Source: Trichomonas vaginalis G3
Lineage: Eukaryota > Parabasalia > Trichomonadida > Trichomonadidae
Assembly (NCBI RefSeq): GCF_026262505.1
Contig: NC_067204.1
Coordinates: 4,497,797 to 4,561,796 of the forward strand
DNA: 64,000 nt
Reading direction: 5' to 3'
The translations under genes and the position numbers were made by a program. The stretch's first letter is position 1. Each line of letters begins with the position of its first letter. Positions 30,971 to 42,692 of the stretch are shown here, piece by piece. The notes under the pieces were generated by a model. The model made no database searches. It was given only the letters and a program-made list of their open reading frames with translations, and was not told the DNA's origin.

Positions 30971-33313
30971 TTTTTTTAATGCTATAAGCAAAAATGAAAC
31001 CCAATGTTCTAAATGTAAAGCACAATCGGAGACTACTAACTAAAAGCCCAAGAATAAGGAAGTATGAGAAACGCACCTAGCGACTTAAAGAAAAGAACAG
31101 AAACACAGCAGCAAAGTAAAACGACATTGTGCACAATTTCTGAAAAAAAACTAATCCACAGCAAGATTTCTCTTCAATCTGACGTCAAGAAGAATATAAG
31201 AAACTTTCGGCATTTTATTAAAAACATCGATGTACTAAAGAACAATAGAAGCTAACAAAACGCTTCATAGAATTTCCAAACTACTACATCACAATCATGG
31301 TAAAACGTTGTGAAAAAAGACGTTGAGTAGAAAAAAGGTGAGAACGAAGGAAGATCTCACTCCTCACCTAAAATACTAATTTTGCTGAAATTCCAGCACA
31401 AATTCTGATAAAAAATTATATGACATGTGTCACACCGATTATTTTCACCAAATTTCCAAAAATAAGTTACCAGTAAAACGTCTATGTGCAAAAACTTATA
31501 AAAAGTGGACGAAACAGGTGAGATCTCACCTCTTCACCTAAAAATATATTTTTGTGAAAATCGTTGACAAATTCATGATTGTTGTTGTTTTAGACCATGT
31601 TAGAAAACACTGTGAAAAAGAGTGTTAGATCTCACATCATTCACTAAAATCTTTTGCTGAAGAATAATGACAATTCAATCACTTATCCTTAAGACCAAAA
31701 AATAAAAGATACTTTACTATTACTATATATCTTTTTATCCTTATTTTGCTAGAAAAACCAGAAACGAAAACCCATTGATTTGAAAACAAGTTAGAAGAAG
31801 ATAGACAATGAACACCAAGTGTGAATTGTGATTATAAACTTAAAATACTCAAAAATACAAAAATATTCTTTGTCAGACATTCTAACCATCTGAAAGAAAA
31901 CAATCAGAGGGTTAGAAATGCTATCATCAGAAAATTTTGACAATAAATCCTTGAGTATATATCGGAAGATTCTAGGAAACCAAGCATATCTCATTAGACA
32001 AAACTAATATACTCATAGTTTTGTATCTGATTGAACCCAGTGTGTGGATTATAAATTTCAAACAATTAGGTCTACTTCAACGCGAACGTGCAGGAAGGCT
32101 TTACTACAATCGTCAGAAACCCAAGACTTCAATAAAAGAGATATCAGATAGGAAGAACAATTAAATAACTCAAAGAATACAGTACAGTCAATTAGAAGTT
32201 AGTTGGTGGTAAAATGATATGAGAGCTGCCTGAAACAGAACTCTATGAAAAGTTTGAAGAAAATAGTATGGTGTGCTTCCCATAAAAAAGGTAAAAGGAA
32301 CGTTGAGAATGTAATGAGATACTAACACTACTAAAATTATTTGACTGAATGCTGAAAATAATGTAAATGCGTTTATATTTTTGTCTTTTAACAGATAAAA
32401 AAATAACCTAATTTTTTCTAAAATTTTATTTTTTTATTGTATGGTAAAGACAGATATGTCACAACAGAGACAACAATAACTGCATGATCATATGAAGCTA
32501 TAATGAGATAAGTACACTACAGTATATACAAACACTCTACTCTCACTTGCCGTTTCGGTCAAAGAAGATCAGTACAAATGCAAAGCTCATTTTAACAAGC
32601 CATGTTGCTCAGATACTAAGAAAACACAAGATGTTTAAAACCAACACCACAAGAACTTTGTGAGCGAAGCACAGCAGACATACTTTTCTAAAAACAGTGA
32701 AGAAACAGCGAGTAATTAAAAAACGCATTCGCCAAAAAAGATCTATGAAAATCTTGAAGACACAGACGTAGTAAAAAAACCGCAGCCACCAAATCTATGA
32801 ATCGTGAAGAACAGCGACGTAAGTAAACACCCAGTTCGCCAAACTCTATGAAAATCGTCTGAAAAATTGCCCAAACGTTGAACGAGGAATACTTATCTAT
32901 CAAGACTACTTGTAAATGCTGTGCAATGTGGAGCTTCGCCCGTAGCTTTGTATATTACAGATTCTTGACAACACTAACAAGAACGGAAAAGTAGACGAAC
33001 AAGCTTGAACATAAGACAAAAGATTCAGAAAGAATACCACGTTCAGTACAAAAGAAGAAAAGAACTATAAGATATGATTTATACTGAAGATTGGAAAATA
33101 AAGGAAGGTAACAGAGATATGTTATGTTGCACTTGCATAGAAACACAAAAGCTTTTACGACCCTTCTTAAATTTACAATCACATGAAATTGCTTAATCCA
33201 ACTTACATTTCAAGACACCGAAATGAAGATGTAAACAAATAGTCAAGATACGTACCTCAAACCACAACTAGATATTAAAGGTTTACGATAACACATTCAA
33301 AGAAGATTTCATG

Positions 33314-34240
33314 TTAAGGAAAAATAGACAGATATTTTGACAACTTCAAACAATAGACGTAAATGAACTCTTTATTTTTCAAGCTTGACTTTTTACAATT
33401 TGAACTTTGTTTGCGTAGATATGAATTCTGAAGAAGTATGAGGGTCTTGTATGACTTTGTACTTCTCCATAGTTCATGTCTGTCAAACTTACCTGCCATG
33501 GATCTTTCATAAGTTCCATGAAATCGTCTTCGGACAATCCGGGAAAAGTATAATGTCAGTAGTATTCTTTTAACATCCTTACTTAAACTCTTTGCTGTCT
33601 GTACACAAATGACAACTGAGATGTTAAAGTGTCTGAGCTTCTTAAGAATTCGACACATATCTTGTTCTCTGTTCTTTAACAAAGGATGAGAAGGCAAATC
33701 ATCTAAGATAAGAAGACATCTATGAGGGTATGTTTCCAATCGTAAGATTGCAATTTTTCGAAATGTATTCTATCTCTTTCTGTTTGTTTTCTGAAGTGTT
33801 TTCTTCTCTAATATTCTCTGCATTTCCTCATTTGGGTCTTTAAACTTAGAATTTATATACTCATTTATAGCATTATACTTCAAACTCTTCTTTGGTACTT
33901 CTTTATCCAATCTAACAACTCAGTATCCTTTATACATACTAACTTAGACTTCTTTATAATATCTTTGAACGAATTGACGGTTTGGTCAAATTGACCAGAA
34001 GTACTACAAATGACAACTAACTCATAGAATGGGTTCTTCTCATCTAGTTCTTGTGTTGTGCAGCCATTTTAAGATAAGTGAAAGTCTTACCCGACCCAGG
34101 TGGTGCAATTAGACCTGTTATACCATTCTGAGCAAATAAGAACTTGTCATGTATAGGTTTTCTGAGCATTTTCTAACTTCCTCTTGTTCTTGTTTAAAAC
34201 ATTCTCAAATTTCTTGTCAATGTCAGCAAACTTTTTTTCT
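33314..34240 (-). pseudogene. Packaging ATPase (A32/FtsK-HerA type), second version
   Basis: A Walker A motif (GLIAPPGSGKTFTYLKM) is readable near 34075-34130 and a Walker B strand with its acidic pair (HRCLLILDDLP) near 33700. The sensor-like VVICVQTAKSLSKDVKRI follows. This is the arrangement of the A32-like genome-packaging ATPases shared by Polintons, virophages and nucleocytoplasmic large DNA viruses, which pump DNA into capsids. Fossil with several breaks. Confidence 0.75.
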
Positions 34241-34280
34241 AACATATTTTTAGAAAATTAAAATTTTTATCTTTTAGAAA

Positions 34281-34735
34281 ATGTCTAGCGATTCGCTATC
34301 TATATTCGAGACAAGCTTTTCGACAGCAAAACATCTGTCGACCATAAAATCTTACATAGTGTAAACAAGAAAGGTGAATTTGTTCTAAAGTTCTGTTTCT
34401 GGAATATGACAAGAACCATAAAACATTAAGCAGAGCAGTCTTAAAATTTTGTCAATGACAGACTTGTGACAGAGATGACGCCTCTGGAGATGAAGTCCAA
34501 CAAAACTTCTTAGAATGCAAAGAAGACACATGCGCTGTTCTGAAGATGAAATAGAAAACAGAATAGATGAGCTATTAAAGGACAAAGAACTTTTACATAA
34601 ATATAGTTGCGCCAAATTTGACATACTCCACCAGAAAAGAAGAAGAGAGAAAGAAAGAAAAGAAAGTAGAAGAAGAGAAGAAAGAACCTGAACCAGTTCC
34701 AGAGAAAAAGAAATTTGACATGTAAAAATAAAATT
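34281..34735 (+). pseudogene. Small unrecognised gene with charged coiled-coil tail
   Basis: It opens MSSDSLSIFET and ends in a Lys/Glu/Arg-rich segment (ENRIDELLKDKELLHKYSC, then a run of KRRRERKKRK-type residues and PEPVPEKKKFDM). The equivalent in the first version starts at 30062 (MAQDF). It converges with the gene ending at 34742. Broken; function unknown. Confidence 0.45.
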
Positions 34736-34741
34736 TTATTT

Positions 34742-35161
34742 TTAGAACATTTCTGGGTCAATGTCAATGTTCTCTTCCTCTTTAGGAGCAAACACTGGCT
34801 TAGACTCTAAAATCTTTTTACCCAATTTACCTTGAACTTCAACTATCTTAGACTCATAATATTCATAGTCGTCTGCTTTCTTTGGTTCATAAGGTATAAC
34901 AAGTTTGTATGCTTTGCCTTCTTTAAGGTTTGAAAACCTTCTGTCAAAACTTTCTTTGACTGCTAACAAACCTTCTATGTCTAAGTCTTCAAATTTCGCA
35001 CCATTTTTAGTCACAATAGCAAACTTAACTGGTTCGATGTTCCAAACTTTGCTGAATGAAGACTTTTCAAAATGGTAGAAGTAAACATTCAAATATGTGA
35101 ATGGGTCTAGTTCTTCTTTAAGTCCTGACATGTACTTGTTTACTGAGATGAATTTTGCCAT
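34742..35161 (-). CDS. Conserved element protein related to the 61019 gene
   Basis: This 139-residue protein is open in this copy. Its first 55 residues follow the same pattern as the second-family protein at 61019: AKFISVNKYMSGL against SKFVTVNQLMDKL, then LNVYF against VDVYF, and NIEPVKFAI against NIKPIAFAF. A LVIPYEPK/LMIKTEEK strand and a shared Lys-rich region come later. The acidic C-terminus (EEENIDIDPEMF) resembles the acidic tails of single-strand DNA-binding proteins, and it sits directly downstream of the helicase. A replication accessory or ssDNA-binding role is therefore plausible but not shown. Confidence 0.7.
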   Translation of the reverse strand: MAKFISVNKYMSGLKEELDPFTYLNVYFYHFEKSSFSKVWNIEPVKFAIVTKNGAKFEDLDIEGLLAVKESFDRRFSNLKEGKAYKLVIPYEPKKADDYEYYESKIVEVQGKLGKKILESKPVFAPKEEENIDIDPEMF

Positions 35162-35191
35162 CTTTTCTATCGGATAAAAAAAATATTTTTT

Positions 35192-36429
35192 TTAAAATTT
35201 ACTCATAAAAAATTTTCTTTGTATATACACCATTCTGTACTCTAAAAGACTTTTGACATTTGCCAAGAATGTTCGTTTAGACGCTGTCATATAACCATAT
35301 TCTTGACAATATTGTTTATACGAATCGTACAATGACCTTTCATCTAATGACACAAAGTCAGTTTCATCTATGAACAGTTCATATACACTCTTGTTTGCTT
35401 CTAACAATGTTTGTCTCTCTTCGGTATGTGGAATTTGTCTTGGATTGAACTTTGAAATATCTAATGTCATAAAATATGAGAACAAGTGGTTGTAAAAAGT
35501 CAGATGTCAAAGTTTCTGCTAAGTCGTCAAAATATTCTGTATCTTGCATATGAAATCTGACGTTCTGACAACTACATATCTTCTGTCAGAACTTTCTAAC
35601 TTCATCGGAACAGCATTGTTTGAAACCATAATGAAGTTTGCAACATTTTCACAAACTCTTTGGTCTTTATATTTTCTTTCAACAACTCCAACTTTGTCTG
35701 TTATAAGACTCTTCAAAGCATCTGAGTTCAAAACTTTTGTTGTATCTATACTTTGAAGTTCGTTACATACTATAAGTTTCATATTCTCTATTGAGGAGTT
35801 AAACTTGCCACAGATGTTTTCTAAGTTTGTCATATTCGGATTCGAATAGCCTCTAACAGTTTGCACAAAATATCTGTAAAGAATGTGTTCTTACCAGTTC
35901 CTTGTTTTCCAATTATAATGAGAGCAGTTTCATTTTTAGCACTTGGATGTTGTAAGATGTTTGCAAACCAACATAAGATATACTCATAAACCTTTTCGTT
36001 TCCATTGCATATAATTTCTTTGACATGGTCTAACCAAGCTTCTATAATATTTTCTTTCCATTCTACTTGTTCGTATTTATATCCAGTGAAGATAGAATAG
36101 AAGTTTGGAGAAGGTGTATAGAACTTTATACCTCGAACTGAAAAATCTTCTAACTTTGACAATAAGATATCCCAAGCATCTAACATCTTCATGCCAACTT
36201 GTACACTTTTATTTTCTTAAGTTTCTGTCTACATTCTTGTTCTGAAACTATTGTCGCTTTAGGTTTGTTAAAGACTACATCCATTCTTTCATAACATAAC
36301 ATTCTGGGGCAGAGTCACATAAATGACTAAACGTTTCAAATTCTCGACTGCTTTGTTATAGTCTCGAAATGGACACATATTTCTGAATGCTTGGAAGTCA
36401 TAAAAATCTGAAACATCTATTCTGTACAT
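35192..36429 (-). pseudogene. D5-like superfamily 3 helicase
   Basis: Starting MYRIDVSDFYDFQAFRNMCP, the gene contains the D5-type linker (WLDHVKEIICNGNE), Walker A with the SF3 variant (IIIGKQGTGKNTFFTDIL), Walker B region (MKLIVCNELQSID) and motif C (VANFIMVSNNAVPMK). An arginine-finger-like segment (ESSDRRYVVVR) and a winged-helix C-terminus (LYDSYKQYCQEYGYMTASKR) follow. SF3 helicases unwind viral DNA at replication origins. No primase domain is evident in the short N-terminus. Fossil with a few breaks; otherwise full-length for a compact SF3 protein of about 400 residues. Confidence 0.88.
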
Positions 36430-36459
36430 TTTTATAAAAATAAAAAAAAATATTTTTTT

Positions 36460-37253
36460 ATTCTTGACTTTGTTGTTGCATTTGTTGCATTTGTTGTTCT
36501 TGAGCTATTTGTTGTTGAAGTTGTTCTTGTAATACAATACTTTCACCAGTTGCATCTTCCAATTCGAAACTTTCTGCCGTCATTGACAAATACATAGGAA
36601 TAAAAGTTTTACAGGAACAAAGTTTGCGTCAACTAATGTCAACGTTATACTTGCCAAAGTGTTTGAGTTCACTAAGGTTGAAAATTCTGCATTCGAATGA
36701 ACAATAGGCAAACCAGCAGAGAAAGTATTGTTTTACGCATAAGTATCTTTTGGTCATAATAGTTTCTGTCGACATTCGAATAACACTTTGAACCTAAGTT
36801 TGAAACAATATATAAGATTGGTGTGCTTAATGTCAATGGAATAGACATTCCTTGTATGACACCTTTTCCTGTTATAGGAAACTGTTGGTAGTAAAAACCA
36901 GAAATAAGTTTTGTATTATAGCTCATATCGTTTATAGTAAACTCAGTCGGACATCCAAACATAATGAAACCTGCTCTAGTTGCAGCACATGTTACACCCG
37001 TACTTAAAGTATTAAATAAGTCAACAAAACCTGTTGGTGGTATATCTGAGTAAGTATCTTCAAAGGAGTATTTTTTACCATTCACAACAATAAAGTCTTC
37101 TGGTGTCAAAAGAGCAAAACAGGCTTTAGTCGTCATTGTGTTTAAGGTTAGTTTACAATATCGTCCTTGAGGACTTTGTAAGTTTGTTGTTATAGAATTA
37201 TATGACTCAGGGTTTTTAGTCGTAATAGTATAAACCATTATATCTTCTGCCAT
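36460..37253 (-). pseudogene. Penton (minor capsid) candidate
   Basis: The start MAEDIMVYTITTKNPESYNS leads into a beta-rich protein (GRYCKLTLNTMTTKACFALL, YSFEDTYSDIPPTGFVDLFN, FTINDMSYNTKLISGFYYQQ) with strands spaced like a jelly roll. It ends with a Gln-rich tail. It lies two small genes from the major capsid gene, as penton genes do in Polinton-like viruses. The assignment is by position and composition; I could not confirm a penton motif. Few breaks. Confidence 0.5.
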
Positions 37254-37462
37254 TTACTTAGCAAATAAATTTTAATGAAATGTTGTGGTCGTCAAATATT
37301 TTTATGACGTCTGGGAAACTATACTTTAAGTTCAACGTTCACCTCCTTTCATAACGTATATCTTGTCAATGACATTATATGAAACACCACAGCAACTAAT
37401 GTCGGGTTCTATTTCTTTGATGTTTATATCGTCTGCCTCTGTCAAAAGTTTCAATAGTTCTT

Positions 37463-37837
37463 TCAAACTTCATGAGGTGCAATGACATATGAGTTCACTT
37501 TTACAGGGTTGTGTTCGACCAAGTTTAACATTATACTTAAAGCTTGACAAATCTTCTCCTGAGTTTGAAGTTTGTCTTTCAGTTGTTGGTAGTCGTTTCG
37601 AATATCTGCAACAGAACTTAAGTCTCTGCTAACTTCAGGATATGTTGGTTCTTTTACAGGAACAATTGTTATACCATCTTCGTCTTCGTATGGTTTCCCC
37701 ACTTCAACATCTCTGTCTTTGACATTGACAATAACACTTTGACTGTTTGTTTGAGTTGGTGAATTTAACTTCACATCTGCCACCGCCATTAAACCTTTTG
37801 AAACACTCACGCTTCTATTTTTCGGAAATGACATTTT
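37463..37837 (-). CDS. Small element protein with coiled coil (124 aa)
   Basis: The start MSFPKNRSVSVSKGL at 37837 follows the leader CTTTTTATTCTAAGTAAA. The frame also runs upstream but overlaps a divergent start, so the upstream part is probably not translated. The protein has a Ser/Asp/Val-rich N-terminus and a predicted coiled coil near the end (IRNDYQQLKDKLQTQEKICQ). It lies between capsid and penton candidate genes and may be a scaffold or minor virion protein, which is inference. Confidence 0.55.
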   Translation of the reverse strand, partial: KMSFPKNRSVSVSKGLMAVADVKLNSPTQTNSQSVIVNVKDRDVEVGKPYEDEDGITIVPVKEPTYPEVSRDLSSVADIRNDYQQLKDKLQTQEKICQALSIMLNLVEHNPVKVNSYVIAPHEV

Positions 37838-37852
37838 ACTTAGAATAAAAAG

Positions 37853-38020
37853 ATGGACGTATTCGAGTATCTCTTCGAATTGAAGCAGAACAAAGTTTAC
37901 ACACACAAACAATACAAATACATTGACAGAATAGTTCTTTATACAAACAATGGTAAATGTTATAGAATAGCAATTTTGCTGAACCAAAATATTTTCATAA
38001 AGCAAAGAAAGTTGGTATAA
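37853..38020 (+). CDS. Small divergent ORF (55 aa)
   Basis: MDVFEYLFELKQNKVYTHKQ begins a 55-residue basic/aromatic peptide on the plus strand, within an otherwise minus-strand block. It starts after CATTTTACTTAGAATAAAAA, nearly the leader seen before the fibre-like gene at 18842 (ATTTTATCTAGAATAAAA). The repeated leader is the main reason to believe it is a gene. Function unknown. Confidence 0.4.
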   Translation: MDVFEYLFELKQNKVYTHKQYKYIDRIVLYTNNGKCYRIAILLNQNIFIKQRKLV

Positions 38021-38163
38021 CCGAGATGGTGAAAGTTCTTGACGTTGACAAAATATAACAACAAAACTTACAGATATTTCTAAAGGTAAGTTTATCTTAC
38101 AATATTATGTCAAAACTGGCGTACTGTCAATATTTGACGGAGAGAAGTCAGTTCAAGAACAAC

Positions 38164-39769
38164 TTACTGACCTGCTGCCAAAATCTGCTCGATGGAAGCT
38201 GTCGTTATGCCAATCTGAGGAGCCCCAGCAGGTTTCATCGAACGAATCTTCAAAAGAGCATCTTCCGTGAAAAGTGCTATTGGTTTTGTAAACTTCTTTG
38301 CTCTCAGTTCATCTGGACCGTCTCTGTCACCAGTATATTGTATTTGTACAGTACCAACAGTTGAAATACCACCCATAAAGTCTTCTGAGTCAGCAAATGG
38401 AATGCCAAGCCAAAAGTTTGAACGGTCTCCATTTGTATATTGAGTTTTTTGACCTCCTGTATGAGTCCATACTTTCACATATGGCATAATAGAACTTTGC
38501 ATTTCAGGGTTAATGGTTGTTGTGAAGTTGTTGTTAAAGTTCATAGCATCTAATGTCAAGTTGTATGACCTCATATCCTCAACTGTAGAATATTCTTCTC
38601 TTGGATAATATTTGCCATCTATGTTTATATGATATTTAATACCGGGGTTGTAGAAACAAGAATAGTCATTTATAGTTCGTCTGAACAGTACAAACATAGT
38701 ATCTGCATGTTTCATTGCAGTTGTTAAAGCAATATCTGTTCTTGCACCTGGGTCAGCACTTTGGTTTCCAACTTCACCTGCAAAGTCTTTGACAGATATT
38801 TGGTGTATAGGGAACATAAGTGGAACTGCAATATATTTGGCAGCTAAAGCATTTGAAATATCTGGGTCCAACATATAGACTGCAAGTCTGCTTTCTATTC
38901 TCTTGCATTCAAACTTTTCGCATGTGAACTTAACTGGGTCCCAAGCAGTTCCAGCAGCATTGAAATAATAGTTTACTTCATTGTTGAAGTTTGAGAAACC
39001 AAAGTCTAAGTCAACTTTGTCTTTGCAAAATTCGGCGAATGACGTTTGATTTGTTCCCTTTACGTCTGTAATAGTGAATGGTCTTGTGTTGGTGCAATGA
39101 CTAAGTTATTTTTGCTTGGAGTAAGTTCGATAGAAATTTTTCCTGCCCAGTTTGGCAAGTATCTTAAAAACCTGAAGATGAGGAAAGATGACAAAGGAAC
39201 TCTAAGTTTCAGTTTTACTTTAGTGGCAGCAGTTCCATCTGAACCAGAAAGGTTAACATAAACTCCTGGAACGTTAGGGTCAAGTCTTCTTATTTTCTCA
39301 ATATTTGCATACTGGTCTGTTTGTTCTCTAGCTTGTGGTTGTACTGAGTTTCTCAAAGCGAACCATTCATAGTTTGCCCATGTTACTGTTTGAACTAAGT
39401 CAGAGTTAGAATATATCTTATATCCATGAAAACTTCTGGAGCATATTGGTATCCGACATAGAAAATTCCATTGCAACCTTTCTTGTCAGACAACTTGGCA
39501 GAAGGTTTTATTTCAATGTCTTGTTCCACGTATAAGAATGAGTTGTCAATAGAAATAATATGAAACCTGTCGCAAGCAATATCTACTGTTGTTGAAGAAC
39601 CTTCTCCAAACTCACCTACGTTTCCATAAGAAACAGCAGTTGTATATTCGTAAGTTCCAGGAACTATTTCTGACCTTCTAATGGCATTGTCGCATTCGTT
39701 ATACCATTCGGAAACATTTCCGTTCATGGCATCCAAAACTGTTGGCGTTATATTCTGAGCGGCGTACAT
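38164..39769 (-). pseudogene. Double-jelly-roll major capsid-like protein
   Basis: The start MYAAQNITPTVLDAMNGNVS leads to a roughly 530-residue beta-rich protein. Segments include VDIACDRFHIISIDNSFLYV, PGVYVNLSGSDGTAATKVKL, KYIAVPLMFPIHQISVKDFA and SDPGARTDIALTTAMKHADT-like text. Size, strand density and position beside penton candidate and ATPase fit the major capsid protein of Polinton-like viruses. A different relative is at 62487-64000. Fossil with only a few breaks, so it is young. Confidence 0.75.
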
Positions 39770-39801
39770 TTCATATGGGTAAAAATATAGAATAGTTGGA
39801 T

Positions 39802-42692
39802 TTATGTGTCATAATAGAACCCACTCGTACCAAGCTTTACTTTCTTCCTGACTGAGTTTTTAACTCTTCTTTTTCCTTCATTGCCACTACTTTCACTAGA
39901 TGAAGTTACTTCTTCACTACTTTCACTTTGTTCTACTCTTCTTCTTTGGTGTCGCTTTTGGTAACTTGCCCTCTGCTTCAAGTTGTTGCATCTTTGCCTC
40001 ATGTTACCTAGTATGTTGTAAATTTCCCATGTCCTTTTTGCCTTTGGGCTCTGGTCGCCCATCTCAGGTAACCTATATCCTAGAAAGATTTTTGTCATAG
40101 TTTGTATTTGAGTCTTCGCGTATTGTTTGCATGACTCTTTCCTGAGTTTCCGGTTCAAGCTCTTCAAACAGAGCTTGTCCATATGGAATAAGCTCGTTTC
40201 CAAATATATGTTTTTGTAGCCATTCTGGTTTTCTTTCCATGTTACCAATAATATCTTTTGTGAATGGGAAAGCTTTTACCCAATGTTTCAGTCTTGCGTC
40301 ATTTATTTCTGTAGTTGGTTTTATTTTGTCAAGGAACATGTTTTTCAATACTAACATTTCATTTGGTACTGTCCATTTGAGTTTTCTTAAATATTCATCC
40401 CTTCTCGGTTCATTGTCTGCAAAGTAAGTTTTTATGACATTTTGTAAACTTTCGTTTGCAAGGTCATGTACAATAGGTTCTCTTCCTTCTCTCTCCCTAA
40501 CTTTCTTTCTAAACTCTTCACCAAATATACCATCTCTATGGTTCTGTGTAGTTCTTTGAGATAAATGTTCTAGAACGTCAGGTGTTATATTTCCATCAGC
40601 CATGTTCATTTCATACTGGTCCAAAATATCTGCATGTTTCATATCTTTCAATGGCATTAAAGCCGCGCTGAAAATACCAGCTATATCTGGTTCACCATTC
40701 ACTTCCATTGCGTCTACAACTTCTTGGAATTGTGGTTGTAAGTTTATGAACCACCTATCCGGATTAGCTTTATGACCCCATCTCATTGTAGTTCCATAGT
40801 CTGCAGAAACAAAAGTAGGTTTGTTTCCATATTGGTTAGGTTCTGAATGAACTTTAAACAATGTTTCATTTCTATATGTTTTGGTGAAATTTAACCTTTT
40901 ATTTTCACCGAGTTCATCCGAAGATTGAACGTTATATGGTCGTAAGTAAAAAGGATTGTTGTATTTGCGTACACTTTCTTTCAGTTCTTCCATTCTATGC
41001 TGAATATTTTCATCTGATGTTGGAGTCTTTTGTATGTCGGCGAACATTTTTCGATATTCTTCTACTATGTCAGCCGAATTTTTCTTAGACTCTTGAAAGA
41101 TTCCATATTCCCGCATACACTTGTTGAGGGTCAAGATTTTTCGGCTGTTCCAAATCTTCATCTAGTTCTGTGAAGTTAGTTTCCAAAGGAGGGACTTGTT
41201 TGTTTCCTTCAGGCTCTTCTAGCTGTTGTTGCTGAACTATTTCTTCCATGTCTGGTTGTATCTGAACTTCTTCCTGTGGAGTTTCTTGTACCTCATCTGC
41301 TGGCATTTCATATATTCCGAGACCGTTTTTAACAAGTTCCCTATCTAAGTCATCCGGACTCATAAACCTTTCTTCTTTCGTTCCGTCTCTATTTTTTACG
41401 CGTTTCATGAAGAGAGTTGAATTATCATTTAGCTCTGACACCAAATATCTCGGAGTAAATTCAGTCATGTCATTTGGATGATATGCTATTAAATCATATC
41501 CCTTAGCGAGCTTGTATTTTCCAGGTTTGAAATTATATCCCATTTGGTGCTGAACCATAAAGCTAAATAGGTTCGGGTCAGTATTTCCTTCCTTGAACTT
41601 TCTAATAGCTTCTTTATATCTGTCACTAAAGTCAAGAGTATCTGGGTAACCATAGTCTTCCTTAAGCATTTTTAAGAATTCTTGGTTTCCTTGTTCTCTA
41701 CTTCTTTTATGTCCTTGCTCTGTTTGTGGTTGTTGTTGTGCAGGGTTTTGAACTGTTGGTTGCTGTGCAGGGTTTTGAACTGTTGGTTGCTGTGCAGTGT
41801 TTTGAACTGTTGGTTGTGGTGCTGGATTTTGAACTGTTGGTTGCTGTGCTGGATTTTGAACTGTTGGTTTTGGTGCATGCCTGTGTCTGTGTCCATGTGA
41901 CGATGTAAATGTTTTAGGTAGTCCTGGTGCAGGTGCTTCTCTTGGAGGGTTTGGTGGTATATAAGTTCCACTAGCTAGTATATAAGTTCCACCAGCTGGT
42001 ATATAAGTTCCACCAGCTGGCACATATGTTCCATCTGCAGCATAATGTCCTACCTGACTTTTTGTTTTTAAGAAAGCATTTACTAGGTCTGTTTTGGTCT
42101 GTTGTAACTCTTTTTCTTGACTTTCCACAACAGTTGCTCTAACGGCGTCATAGGCACTTTGAACTGCCTGTCTCGTTGCTGCATCTGTTATTTTCGTCAT
42201 ATTTTGTGCTACTTCTCTTAACTCGTTGTCGAAACCTTCAGACTTCAGTTTCTTTCCAGATGAGAAGTCGTTCACTAGTTTCACCTTACTATGAAGAGCT
42301 TCGAAGGCGTTCTTAAAGTCAGCATTCATTAAAGCTTCATTTGAACTGTCTTCATCCGCTTGTATTTTTGTCCTTATTGACCCTATAAGTTGGGCTGCTT
42401 TAGCGTTGGCTTGGGCATCTAACCAGTCATTATTAGCTTTTATATATTCTGCGCTTTTCATTGCCTTTTGCATGGCTGCGTCGTTATTTTTACTTTCTTG
42501 TGCTAAGTTTTCATACTGTACGGTTTGGTTTTGCAACTGTAAAAGTTTTTCTGCCTTTACATTTGCTTCAACTTCTTTTTTATACTCATCGCTATCCATA
42601 TATGTCTTCAGGGCTTTTTGTTTTATTTCTTCATCTTTCAGTACTTTATATTGAGTAGTATGGTTTTTCAAATTTATAACATCTTGTTCCAT
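39802..42692 (-). pseudogene. Large coiled-coil and repeat-rich structural-type protein
   Basis: The N-terminal third (start MEQDVINLKNHTTQYKVLKD at 42692) is a long Ala/Lys/Glu-rich coiled coil. The middle has two tandem arrays, GTYxPAG repeats near residues 220-250 and a ten-residue PTVQNPAQQ repeat (about six copies), preceded by a His-rich SSHGHRHRHAPK. The C-terminal half is globular (PFYLRPYNVQSSDELGENKR, YGTTMRWGHKANPDRWFIN, NELIPYGQALFEELEPETQE). A Ser/Glu then Lys/Arg-rich tail ends near 39802. It is next to the capsid gene, and a minor virion or scaffolding role is inferred. A few breaks. Confidence 0.6.

Larger units (their letters stand above)
30971..35100. repeat. Second version of the duplicated segment
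   Basis: It matches 25915-30945 in the same order and orientation, but is about 0.9 kb shorter because it lacks the CT-rich block and has many small losses. It joins smoothly to the cleaner right third of the element. Confidence 0.85.
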
